The position numbers and the translations under genes are program-made. Positions 1 through 5,833 of a DNA stretch of 19,478 bases are shown one piece after another. Position 1 is the first letter of the stretch, and each line of letters opens with the position of its first letter. A model generated the notes under the pieces. It had not been told where the DNA came from. It ran no database searches and worked only from the letters and a program-made list of their open reading frames with translations. Source of the DNA: SIAJ01 sp036266155 (GTDB taxonomy: Bacteria; Planctomycetota; Planctomycetia; Gemmatales; Gemmataceae); contig DATANR010000353.1 in NCBI GenBank assembly GCA_036266155.1, positions 1 through 19,478 of the forward strand, given 5' to 3'.

Positions 1-78
1 TCAACCCCACCTACCCGGAGATTCGATTCTCCCCCGTGTACCGGTCTTCCTCCCCTTGCCTCAACTGGGAGCTCCGGC

Positions 79-906
79 ATGGGCCGCTTGTTTCTCCGTG
101 CTTCACTCCTCGCCGTCTTTGCCGGCTGCCAGGCTACTTCGCCCGAGCCGCCCCGGCCCCCGCTCCCTGCACCATCCACGACCGTACGGAAACCCGCTTC
201 GGCCGTCGAGCCGCCGCCAACGCCACCTGTGACAGCAAAGCCGGTAGCGCGAAGTATCCCCGCACCGATCGAAGAAGAACCGCTCGGTCGCGCCGCGGAC
301 TGTCTTGAACGCGGCGATCTGCCGGCCGCGGCTCGGCACCTGGAAAAGCACGTTGTCCAGCATCCCGATCAGGTCGTCTTCCGGGCTCAGCTCGGCGACC
401 TGCTTGTTCGCTTGGAGCAGTTACCGGAGGCGCAGGCCCATTTCGAAACGGCGGCAGCCCAGGCGCAGGACGGCCCGCCGATTGTGCGGAAGGAACTGGT
501 CCATTACCACACGCGGCTGATGGAGATCGCGCAACTGCGCGAAGATGAGTACGCGGAGCGGCTGCACCGCGGCATCGGTCTTTATCTGGTGGCTACCGGC
601 CTCGTGTCACGGAGCGCCGACGCGGCCGACGTGGAACGGTTGATGTGCAAGGCCGCGGCAGCCCTGGTCGAAGCTCAAGCGAAGCGTCCCGACGACGCGC
701 GACCAGCGTGGTACTTGTACCGCGTGTGGACGTATCTGGAACAGCCGCGGCCAGCCGCGAAGGCCCTTCAACAGGCCGTCGCCGCTGCCCCCTTCTCGTT
801 TCTCACGCCGACGGAGTCCCGCGAACTGGCAATGGCCAAGGGGACAGGGGTCAGGGGTCAGGGGTCAGCAATCAGCAAAGACAATACCCTGACCCCTGAC
901 CCCTGA
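79..906 (+). CDS. Predicted lipoprotein with TPR-like helical repeats
   Basis: Function unknown. The 275-residue product begins with a short signal peptide ending in FAGC (Cys17), a plausible though not ideal lipobox, so it is probably lipid-anchored. A Pro/Ala-rich linker (about residues 18-65) follows. Residues about 70-137 form helical pairs that look like tetratricopeptide repeats (ERGDLPAAARHLEKHV, then LEQLPEAQAHFETAA), and a further helical part continues to about residue 255. TPR modules usually mediate protein-protein contacts. The ATG at 79 is chosen because it gives the signal peptide and has a GGGAG motif just upstream, but the frame stays open to the window edge, so a longer form cannot be excluded. 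The last 20 or so residues are encoded by the heptamer repeat array, and the stop codon itself lies in a repeat unit, so the native C-terminus has probably been replaced. Confidence 0.75.
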   Translation: MGRLFLRASLLAVFAGCQATSPEPPRPPLPAPSTTVRKPASAVEPPPTPPVTAKPVARSIPAPIEEEPLGRAADCLERGDLPAAARHLEKHVVQHPDQVVFRAQLGDLLVRLEQLPEAQAHFETAAAQAQDGPPIVRKELVHYHTRLMEIAQLREDEYAERLHRGIGLYLVATGLVSRSADAADVERLMCKAAAALVEAQAKRPDDARPAWYLYRVWTYLEQPRPAAKALQQAVAAAPFSFLTPTESRELAMAKGTGVRGQGSAISKDNTLTPDP

Positions 907-931
907 CCCCTGACCCCTGACCCCTGACCCC
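840..931. repeat. Inverted heptamer array (GGGGTCA)n / (TGACCCC)n
   Basis: Three perfect copies of GGGGTCA (847-867), preceded by one degenerate copy (GGGGACA, 840-846), are followed by a spacer of about 22 nt and then six perfect copies of TGACCCC (890-931). The arms are mutually complementary and could form a long hairpin or cruciform. The array covers the 3' end of the lipoprotein gene and ends 8 nt before the GTG of the next gene. The unit is 7 nt, so slippage would shift the reading frame of the lipoprotein tail. Origin and function are unknown. Confidence 0.9.
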
Positions 932-939
932 TGGCTCGC

Positions 940-1695
940 GTGGATTACACGCTCATCTTGATCGGCTCGGGTTCCCTCGTGTGCCTGATGCCCTTGGCGC
1001 TATACCTGCTGTACTTGTCCCATTTGAATGGCCGGACACCGCCGACACTGGTGCCTGGGCCCTGGGACTTCGCATCTGTCCTTTTCGGCTTGTCCGGCTT
1101 TTTGATCTTATTGGGTCCGTTGCTGATCACCTTGGTCGATTCGTCGTGGCGTGGTCATGCGTACGGCGGCTGGGCGGACATGAAGTCGGTCGGGCGAAAT
1201 GAGGCTCTGATCGGCTCATTGATGGCGATCGGCTATCTAGTTCTGGTTTCCTCTGGCATCTGGTATATAGTCCGAGTCCGGCGGCCCGTGACGGCGATTT
1301 ACAACGTCGCCGCGGTTCATGTCGAAAACGCGCTGGTGACCTTACTCGATGACCTCGGCTATTCCTGGCGTCGTGCGAACGGGCAAGTGGAGATTGGCAT
1401 CAACAAGATCGCGGATGCGGCCGCCCCGCCAACGCGGTTCTTCGCGCATGAAACGGCAACGGTGCGCGTCGACCCGTTCCCGGCGACCGCGCATGCCACG
1501 CTGCGTTGGGGCGGCGTCGCCGACGGCGTTCGCCGCGACGTCGAGACCGGCCTGCCGAACGCACTGGCCGCCTTCGCCGGCCCCCGAAGTCCGGTGGCGG
1601 GCTGGATGTTCACCGCCGCCGTGTCGGTATTGATCGTCATGCTGCTTTGGCTGGTTGTGCTGATTTACATTGTGATGACCCCGACGACGAATTGA
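940..1695 (+). CDS. Multi-pass membrane protein, function unknown
   Basis: A 251-residue integral membrane protein that I cannot assign to a named family. Hydrophobic segments are visible at about residues 3-27, 46-66, 88-110 and 218-244, giving four predicted membrane helices. Residues about 115-215 form a soluble domain between helices 3 and 4. It contains ENALVTLLDDLGYSWRRANG and a later FFAHETATVRVDPFP stretch, suggesting a small alpha/beta fold. The start used is GTG at 940, directly after the heptamer array; no good Shine-Dalgarno is seen because the array occupies that place. Translation could instead be coupled to the lipoprotein gene, 34 nt upstream, in which case the two would form a small operon. 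The stop is TGA at 1693-1695. Confidence 0.7.
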   Translation: MDYTLILIGSGSLVCLMPLALYLLYLSHLNGRTPPTLVPGPWDFASVLFGLSGFLILLGPLLITLVDSSWRGHAYGGWADMKSVGRNEALIGSLMAIGYLVLVSSGIWYIVRVRRPVTAIYNVAAVHVENALVTLLDDLGYSWRRANGQVEIGINKIADAAAPPTRFFAHETATVRVDPFPATAHATLRWGGVADGVRRDVETGLPNALAAFAGPRSPVAGWMFTAAVSVLIVMLLWLVVLIYIVMTPTTN

Positions 1696-1861
1696 GCGGA
1701 CAGCCGGCTTGCAACTGATGTGCACCCGGTTGACGCGTCGGTCGCCCAGCCGGACGTCCTTTCTCGCGACCGTCGCTGCCTTCATTTGCCGATTCTTCAA
1801 GCGGAACGGAATCCCTGGATCCTGGGCGCTTTCGCGTCCCGACCCGGCGAAAGGAATCCCA

Positions 1862-2182
1862 ATGAAGAAGCTCCTCCTGGTGGCGGCGGCCGTGGCCGCC
1901 CTGATGGTCTCGGCCAAGCCGGCCGCGGCCCAGGCCCCAGCTCAGGCCGGCCAAGCTGGCTGTGCCGAGTGCAACGATCCCGGCGCCGGCGGTTACGGCT
2001 ACGGCGGGTTCATGGGCAAGGGCAAGTCAGGCTGGCTGAGCGGCAAGCTGCACGGCCTCTTCAGCAACCATCACGGCAACCCGCCGCAAATGCTGCCGAC
2101 GGGCACGGGCGGCCAGCTCGTGTTCCCACAGAACCCATTCATCCGCGGGCCGCGCGACTACTTCATGTGGGATGAACGCTAA
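1862..2182 (+). CDS. Small exported Gly-rich protein, function unknown
   Basis: A 106-residue protein with a textbook Sec signal peptide: MKK, then a hydrophobic Leu/Ala/Val core, then AKPAAAQA as likely cleavage region near residue 25. The mature part is about 80 residues and contains CAEC (Cys-x-x-Cys), a GGYGYGG stretch, a basic segment around FMGKGKSGWLSGKLHG, and a C-terminus ending in FIRGPRDYFMWDER. Similar short secreted proteins of unknown role are common in planctomycetes (family knowledge, not checked here). The ATG at 1862 is preferred over upstream in-frame starts because it gives the signal peptide and has GAAAGGA 6-12 nt upstream. A strong terminator begins 21 nt after the stop, so it is probably the last gene of its unit or monocistronic. 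Confidence 0.8.
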   Translation: MKKLLLVAAAVAALMVSAKPAAAQAPAQAGQAGCAECNDPGAGGYGYGGFMGKGKSGWLSGKLHGLFSNHHGNPPQMLPTGTGGQLVFPQNPFIRGPRDYFMWDER

Positions 2183-2203
2183 TCGCGCGAACCCCTCATG
2201 AAC

Positions 2204-2248
2204 CCGGGCTGTCCGTCGGCGCACCGCCCGGACAGCCCGGAGTGTTTT
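2204..2248 (+). terminator. Rho-independent terminator after the small exported gene
   Basis: A perfect 12-bp stem (CCGGGCTGTCCG at 2204-2215 with CGGACAGCCCGG at 2229-2240) encloses a 13-nt loop that can itself pair further. It is followed by TGTTTT at 2243-2248. It lies 21 nt after the TAA of the preceding gene on the + strand. Confidence 0.8.
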
Positions 2249-2413
2249 CATGGCTTCGGATAAACAAAAACGCAAGTCCGCGCATGCCGCTCGGCCACGC
2301 AAACCTGGGTCGCCACATCCCGACGGCGATCGCCGACATCGCGGTGGCTATACCGCCGATCAGGGAGCCAGGGATAAGAAGGCTCGGCGGGAGTTTCCTG
2401 GCATACCACTGAA

Positions 2414-2469
2414 GTAGGACAGGTTTCCAACCTGTCCCGTTGACGGGTCAGGTTGGAAACCTGACGTAC
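2414..2469. repeat. 26-bp near-perfect palindromic repeat element
   Basis: The left arm at 2414-2439 and right arm at 2444-2469 are reverse complements at 23 of 26 positions and are separated by only 4 nt (TTGA). Each arm also contains a smaller dyad (CAGGT-TTCCA-ACCTG and its complement), so the element can fold as one long hairpin or as two short ones. It resembles a REP-like dispersed element located between convergent genes; whether it recurs in the genome cannot be told from this window. Confidence 0.85.
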
Positions 2470-2476
2470 ATAAGCA

Positions 2477-2516
2477 CACCGGGCCGTCCCCGGCGACAAT
2501 TGGGGACGGCCCGGTG
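2477..2516 (-). terminator. Strong hairpin, likely terminator of the 2597-3100 gene
   Basis: A perfect 15-bp stem (CACCGGGCCGTCCCC at 2477-2491 with its complement at 2502-2516) encloses a 10-nt loop. On the - strand it is followed by a modest T-containing stretch (TGCTTATGT). It lies about 80 nt past the stop of the - strand gene and 7 nt from the palindromic element. Confidence 0.65.
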
Positions 2517-2596
2517 GGGCGCGATTTAATTGGTAGGGCGTTCCAGCAACAGGTCTCGGTAAACTACCGAGTTGGTGTCGGGCAGTTCCCGCCCGC

Positions 2597-3100
2597 TCAG
2601 GTGCTGCCCGTCGTGTAGTATCCCTGACGGTAATACACCGGCGGCGCGACCGCCGCGGCACGGCCGACCGACTCGGTCGCCCGAACTTCCTTGTCCAACG
2701 CCGCGTACTTCACGAGCGTTTGCGACAGCTCCTCACGGGTCAAATCCCCCGACAGGTTGTATGCCTGCGTGGTGCCCGCCTTGTCGCTGATGACCAAGCC
2801 TTTGTTCGTCACCTCGAATGCGGTCGCGAGCGCACGGCCGGCCGTCGTGTCCGTGTCGGCGTAAACGCACACGAACTTGTTGGCGAGCAGCTTGTTGATT
2901 TCCGGGTCGATCGACCCACTCTTCACGATTTTCGCCCAGCCATCCTTGCCACTGCCAACGAATACGGCCATCGGCTTTTTGATCGCTTGCACGCGCGTCT
3001 GGGCGGCTGCGTAATCATTCAGCCAGGTCGGTTCGGTAGCCAGATTGGCGGGCGTCATCCCCGCGGCCAGCGCGGCCGCGACCATCATGGTAAATATCAA
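2597..3100 (-). CDS. Exported thioredoxin-fold protein without CXXC (paralog 1)
   Basis: A 167-residue protein with an N-terminal hydrophobic segment (residues 1-20) that suggests export. The core at about residues 25-138 matches a thioredoxin-like pattern: the KKPMAVFVGSGKDGW strand-turn (42-55) sits where redox-active members have WCxxC, then LLANKFVCVYADTD (71-84) and GLVISDKAGTTQAY (101-114). The CXXC is absent, so thiol oxidoreductase activity is unlikely. It is clearly paralogous to the 3259-4017 gene on the same strand, with matching motifs along the whole core. The start is TTG at 3100: it has AGGA about 9 nt upstream and lines up with the ATG of the paralog. ATG at 3088 is the alternative. 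The C-terminal tail is short (APPVYYRQGYYTTGST) rather than Cys-rich. Substrate and role are unknown. Confidence 0.75.
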   Translation of the reverse strand: MIFTMMVAAALAAGMTPANLATEPTWLNDYAAAQTRVQAIKKPMAVFVGSGKDGWAKIVKSGSIDPEINKLLANKFVCVYADTDTTAGRALATAFEVTNKGLVISDKAGTTQAYNLSGDLTREELSQTLVKYAALDKEVRATESVGRAAAVAPPVYYRQGYYTTGST

Positions 3101-3131
3101 GGTGCGAATCCTGTGGTGTGTTGAGAAGGGC

Positions 3132-3147
3132 GGTGAAACCGTTCACC
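3132..3147. promoter_or_regulatory. Small inverted repeat upstream of paralog 1
   Basis: GGTGAA (3132-3137) and TTCACC (3142-3147) form a 6-4-6 dyad about 32 nt upstream of the TTG start of the - strand gene. It could be an operator or a leader hairpin. With such short arms in GC-rich DNA it could also be chance. Confidence 0.2.
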
Positions 3148-3185
3148 TCAAGGGCGCCGCTCTGGACGAACGAGAGGGGAAAGCG

Positions 3186-3211
3186 GTGCTGTCCGCCCAT
3201 GCGGACAGCAC
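3186..3211 (-). terminator. Hairpin terminator after the Cys-rich thioredoxin-fold gene
   Basis: A perfect 11-bp stem (GTGCTGTCCGC at 3186-3196 with GCGGACAGCAC at 3201-3211) has a 4-nt loop. On the - strand it is followed by GCTTTCCCC. It lies 48 nt past the stop at 3259 and separates the two paralogous genes, so each is probably transcribed on its own or with partial readthrough. Confidence 0.65.
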
Positions 3212-3258
3212 ACCCTTGCGACGATTGACAATGGGGCTAGGTGAAAAAACGGAAGAAC

Positions 3259-4017
3259 TTACTTGCAGGTGCCGCAGCCGCTGCTGTAGCCACAGCTCGT
3301 GCCGCAGCCACCGCCCCAGCCGCACTTCGACATGAAGCAGCAGCCGTGGCCGTGGCTCGTGCCGCAAGCGGGTTGGGCACACGGGGCCGGAGCGCAGCCG
3401 GTCGAGTGACCGCAGCCGCCGCCCCAACCGCACTTCGACATGAAGCAGCAGCCGTGGCTGGTGCCACAACCGGTGTTGCAGCCCGTGTTGCATGGGCTGT
3501 AGCAGCCGGTGCCGCAGGTGTTGCAGTTGTTGCCGCCCATGTAAACGGGCGCAGCCATCATCGGCGGGGCCGGAGCAGCACCCGGAGCCGCCGGGGCGGC
3601 CTTCGGAGCGTCCGTCTTCTGTGCCACCTCAACGTCCGCGTGAGCAATCAGCGCCTGCGTCAGTTCGCTGCGGCTAATGGTGCCCGCGGCGGCGTACGAC
3701 TGGGTGGTGCCCTTGCGATCGCTCAGCACGACGCCCAGGTTGCCGACCTGGAAAGCGCCAGCCAGCGTCTTGCCAGCGGCGGTCGACGAATCAACGTACA
3801 AACAAACAAATTTCTCATTCAAGAGCTTGGTGACGGCCGGGTCGAACCCGTCGCGCACCACCGATTCCCAACCCGCCTTCCCGCTGGCCACGAAAACGGC
3901 CATCGGCTTGCTGTCAACGCTGACCTTGGCCCGGGCGGCCGTATAGTCATTCATCCAGGCTGGGCTCGGGGACAGGGTGCCCATGGTCAGGGCAACCAAC
4001 GTCATAGCGGTGTACAT
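3259..4017 (-). CDS. Exported thioredoxin-fold protein with Cys-rich repeat tail (paralog 2)
   Basis: A 252-residue protein with a weak N-terminal hydrophobic signal (residues 1-18), a thioredoxin-like core (about 20-133) and a Pro/Ala linker (138-157). The tail (165-252) contains 20 cysteines. The core matches paralog 1: KPMAVFVASGKAGW (37-50) replaces the CXXC region, then LLNEKFVCLYVD (65-76) and GVVLSDRKGTTQSY (95-108). The tail has two near-identical copies of GTSHGCCFMSKCGWGGGCG (185-203 and 219-239, the second with an extra HG) embedded in CNTGC-type motifs. Such a tail could bind metal or form a disulphide network in the envelope; this is inference. The ATG at 4017 has GAAAGGA about 7 nt upstream. 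A perfect TATAAT lies about 140 nt upstream. Function unknown. Confidence 0.78.
   Translation of the reverse strand: MYTAMTLVALTMGTLSPSPAWMNDYTAARAKVSVDSKPMAVFVASGKAGWESVVRDGFDPAVTKLLNEKFVCLYVDSSTAAGKTLAGAFQVGNLGVVLSDRKGTTQSYAAAGTISRSELTQALIAHADVEVAQKTDAPKAAPAAPGAAPAPPMMAAPVYMGGNNCNTCGTGCYSPCNTGCNTGCGTSHGCCFMSKCGWGGGCGHSTGCAPAPCAQPACGTSHGHGCCFMSKCGWGGGCGTSCGYSSGCGTCK
3302..3468 (-). repeat. Intragenic direct repeat coding the Cys-rich module
   Basis: Two copies (3302-3366 and 3410-3468) are almost identical in DNA, differing by a 6-nt insertion (one extra His-Gly) and a few substitutions. They encode the duplicated GTSH...GGGCG module of the tail. Conservation at synonymous positions suggests a recent duplication or gene conversion. 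Confidence 0.8.
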
Positions 4018-4493
4018 CTCGGTGTCCTTTCGTGGTGCTAGTCAATGTCGCCTTTCCTGGCGACCCGCGAGTCGGGTCGGCAAGATTCGCACTTTTGTAA
4101 CCTCGATTTTGCCGTTGGGCAACCCTTTGGAACCCCTTGTGACCAAAATAATCGACATTATAGCTCTTGTCAGAGTGTTCCTATTGACGCAAATAGACGT
4201 TTTTATACATCTAAATGTCTTGATGAATCCGGGAGTCTGGTGAAGCTGCGGGATTTGTGTGAGACGAAGGCGGGCGGCGAGATGGTCGCGTTTCAGCGCA
4301 TGCCGGCAAAACATAGGTAAAATGGCAGGTTTGCGGCGACTTGCGCGCAATTTCAAAATCAGTTTTGCTGACGCGAAAAACCGTCGGCGGACGCTCCCGG
4401 AGGCCGCGCATTCGGACCGTCCGTTACAACCAGATTTTCTCCGGCTACAATGTCAGAACCCACCTCCCACGGACCCTCGCCAGGAAGTACCGC
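4018..4493. other. Divergent promoter region with AT-rich core
   Basis: This gap of 476 nt separates the - strand thioredoxin-fold gene from uvrC. Its centre (about 4140-4230) is markedly AT-rich compared with the rest of the window, as expected for divergent promoters. Positions 4341-4493 form an open extension of the uvrC frame but lack UvrC similarity. No RNA gene is recognised. Confidence 0.6.
4157..4162 (-). promoter_or_regulatory. Candidate -10 box (TATAAT) for the Cys-rich gene
   Basis: On the - strand the sequence reads a perfect TATAAT inside the AT-rich core, about 140 nt before the ATG at 4017. No convincing -35 box is present at 17 nt, so this rests on the -10 match and base composition alone. 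Confidence 0.35.
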
Positions 4494-5831
4494 GTGTCCG
4501 ACGCTGCCGTCGATCCGGCCAACCTGCCGCCAGCTGAGAAAGTGAAGACTTTCCCACCGACGCCCGGCGTCTACCTGATGAAGGATGCCGACGGGAAGGT
4601 GATTTACGTCGGAAAGGCGAAAAACCTGCGGAATCGAGCGGGTTCTTACTTCACAATCCAGGCCGCCGAGGACCGCCGCACGGCCGAGCTGGTCAAGCAC
4701 ATCGTGGATATCGACTTCATTCCGACCGAAACGGAGGTCGACGCGCTGCTCCGCGAGGCCCGTCTTGTCAAGGACGTTCGCCCACGTTTCAACACCGATT
4801 TGAAAGACGATAAGACCTTTCCCTACCTTCAGATACGCATCCGCGAGGAGTATCCCCGTGTCGAGTTCACGCGTAAGCCGGGGCGACGTGGAGTAAAACT
4901 CTACGGACCTTTCACGAACGCACGAAACCTGCGGGCTGCAATCCAGGTCCTCCAACGCGTGTTTCAGTTTCGGACGTGTTCGTTAGACATTCGCTCAAAT
5001 GACGAGCGCTGGCGCTGGTTCCGGCCGTGCTTGCTGCACAGCATCCGCCAATGCACCGCCCCCTGCAACTTCCGCGTCAGCCGAGAGGACTATCGCAAGC
5101 AGATTCGATCGTTGCGCCTGATCCTGGAAGGCAAGAAGGCTCGCCTCATCCGCGAGATGACCGCCGACATGGAGCAGGCGAGCGCTAATCTCCAATTTGA
5201 GAAGGCGGCCAAGATCCGCGACGAGATGGCGGCCCTCTCCAAGCTCGAACTCAGGGGCGACGTCGACAAGGACGTGCAGCCGGAGGTCTTTCACATCGAC
5301 CCCAAGAAGGGCCTGCTCGGTTTGAAGAAGGTCCTGGGTCTACCCGAACTTCCGCGATCCATCGAAGGCATCGACATCGCCCACCTGGGCGGCGAGGACA
5401 CCGTCGCTTCGCTGGTCGCCTTCCTCGACGGATTGCCATTCAAACAAGGCTACCGGCGTTTCAAGATCAGGAGCGTGGAAGGAGTCGATGACTTCGCCTC
5501 GATGCGCGAGGTCGTGAGTCGGCGCTTTTCAAATCACAATCGCGATGAGTGGGGTACGCCCGATTTGGTGCTGATCGACGGCGGCAAGGGCCAACTCAGC
5601 GCCGCGGTGGATGCCTTCCGCTCGCTCGGCATCGAGCCGCCGACGCTGATCTCATTGGCCAAACAAGAAGAAGAGATCTTTCGACCGGGTGAAAGCGAGC
5701 CGATCAAGCTAAGCCGGCACTCGGCGGCCTTGCGGCTTTTGCAATTTGTCCGCGACGAGTCGCACCGGTTCGCGCAGCATTACCACCACACGTTGCGGAA
5801 GAGGCGGATGCGGGACGAAATGGAGGGGTAA
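4494..5831 (+). CDS. uvrC: UvrABC excinuclease subunit C, short form
   Basis: UvrC makes the dual incisions around bulky DNA lesions handed over by UvrA/UvrB. The 445-residue product shows the GIY-YIG nuclease (GVYLMKDADGKVIYVGKAKN, residues 25-44), then four cysteines (C162, C179, C187, C191) at the place of the reported Fe-S site. A UVR domain follows (about 218-250, LQFEKAAKIRDEM). The RNase H-like nuclease carries D294 (EGIDIAHLGG), D362 (LVLIDGGKGQ) and H424 (RDESHRFA). It stops soon after this, so the C-terminal helix-hairpin-helix DNA-binding domain of the usual 600-residue enzyme is missing. GTG at 4494 is chosen because AGGAAG lies 6 nt upstream and the protein begins just before the GIY-YIG domain. 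The neighbouring kinase gene converges with 2 nt between stops. Identification is very secure. Confidence 0.95.
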   Translation: MSDAAVDPANLPPAEKVKTFPPTPGVYLMKDADGKVIYVGKAKNLRNRAGSYFTIQAAEDRRTAELVKHIVDIDFIPTETEVDALLREARLVKDVRPRFNTDLKDDKTFPYLQIRIREEYPRVEFTRKPGRRGVKLYGPFTNARNLRAAIQVLQRVFQFRTCSLDIRSNDERWRWFRPCLLHSIRQCTAPCNFRVSREDYRKQIRSLRLILEGKKARLIREMTADMEQASANLQFEKAAKIRDEMAALSKLELRGDVDKDVQPEVFHIDPKKGLLGLKKVLGLPELPRSIEGIDIAHLGGEDTVASLVAFLDGLPFKQGYRRFKIRSVEGVDDFASMREVVSRRFSNHNRDEWGTPDLVLIDGGKGQLSAAVDAFRSLGIEPPTLISLAKQEEEIFRPGESEPIKLSRHSAALRLLQFVRDESHRFAQHYHHTLRKRRMRDEMEG

Positions 5832-5833
5832 TC

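Larger units (their letters stand above)
2183..2596. other. Convergent intergenic region with two terminators and a palindrome
   Basis: This 414-nt gap between convergent genes holds the + strand terminator (2204-2248), a 26-bp palindromic element (2414-2469) and the - strand terminator (2477-2516). Positions about 2250-2410 and 2517-2596 show no convincing gene, RNA or repeat. A reverse-strand open frame spanning the gap has no family-like content and appears fortuitous. Confidence 0.7.

Noticed and set aside
1..308. Possible C-terminal end of an upstream gene in a different frame
   Set aside because: The frame stays open to 308, but this would overlap the lipoprotein gene by 230 nt, and its composition becomes Arg/Pro-rich after about position 100.
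840..931. CRISPR-like array
   Set aside because: The units are 7 nt and contiguous with no spacers; this is a simple inverted tandem repeat.
2248..2661. - strand open frame through the palindrome and terminators
   Set aside because: It runs through three hairpins and into the 3' end of a real gene, and no domain is seen.
3241..4041. 266-codon + strand open frame opposite the Cys-rich gene
   Set aside because: Its Ala/Val/Arg-rich repeats mirror the Cys/Gly repeats on the other strand; the - strand product has a conserved paralog.
4341..4493. N-terminal extension of uvrC from an upstream TTG
   Set aside because: The extension has a basic, low-information composition without UvrC similarity, while GTG at 4494 has AGGAAG at good spacing and begins just before the GIY-YIG domain.
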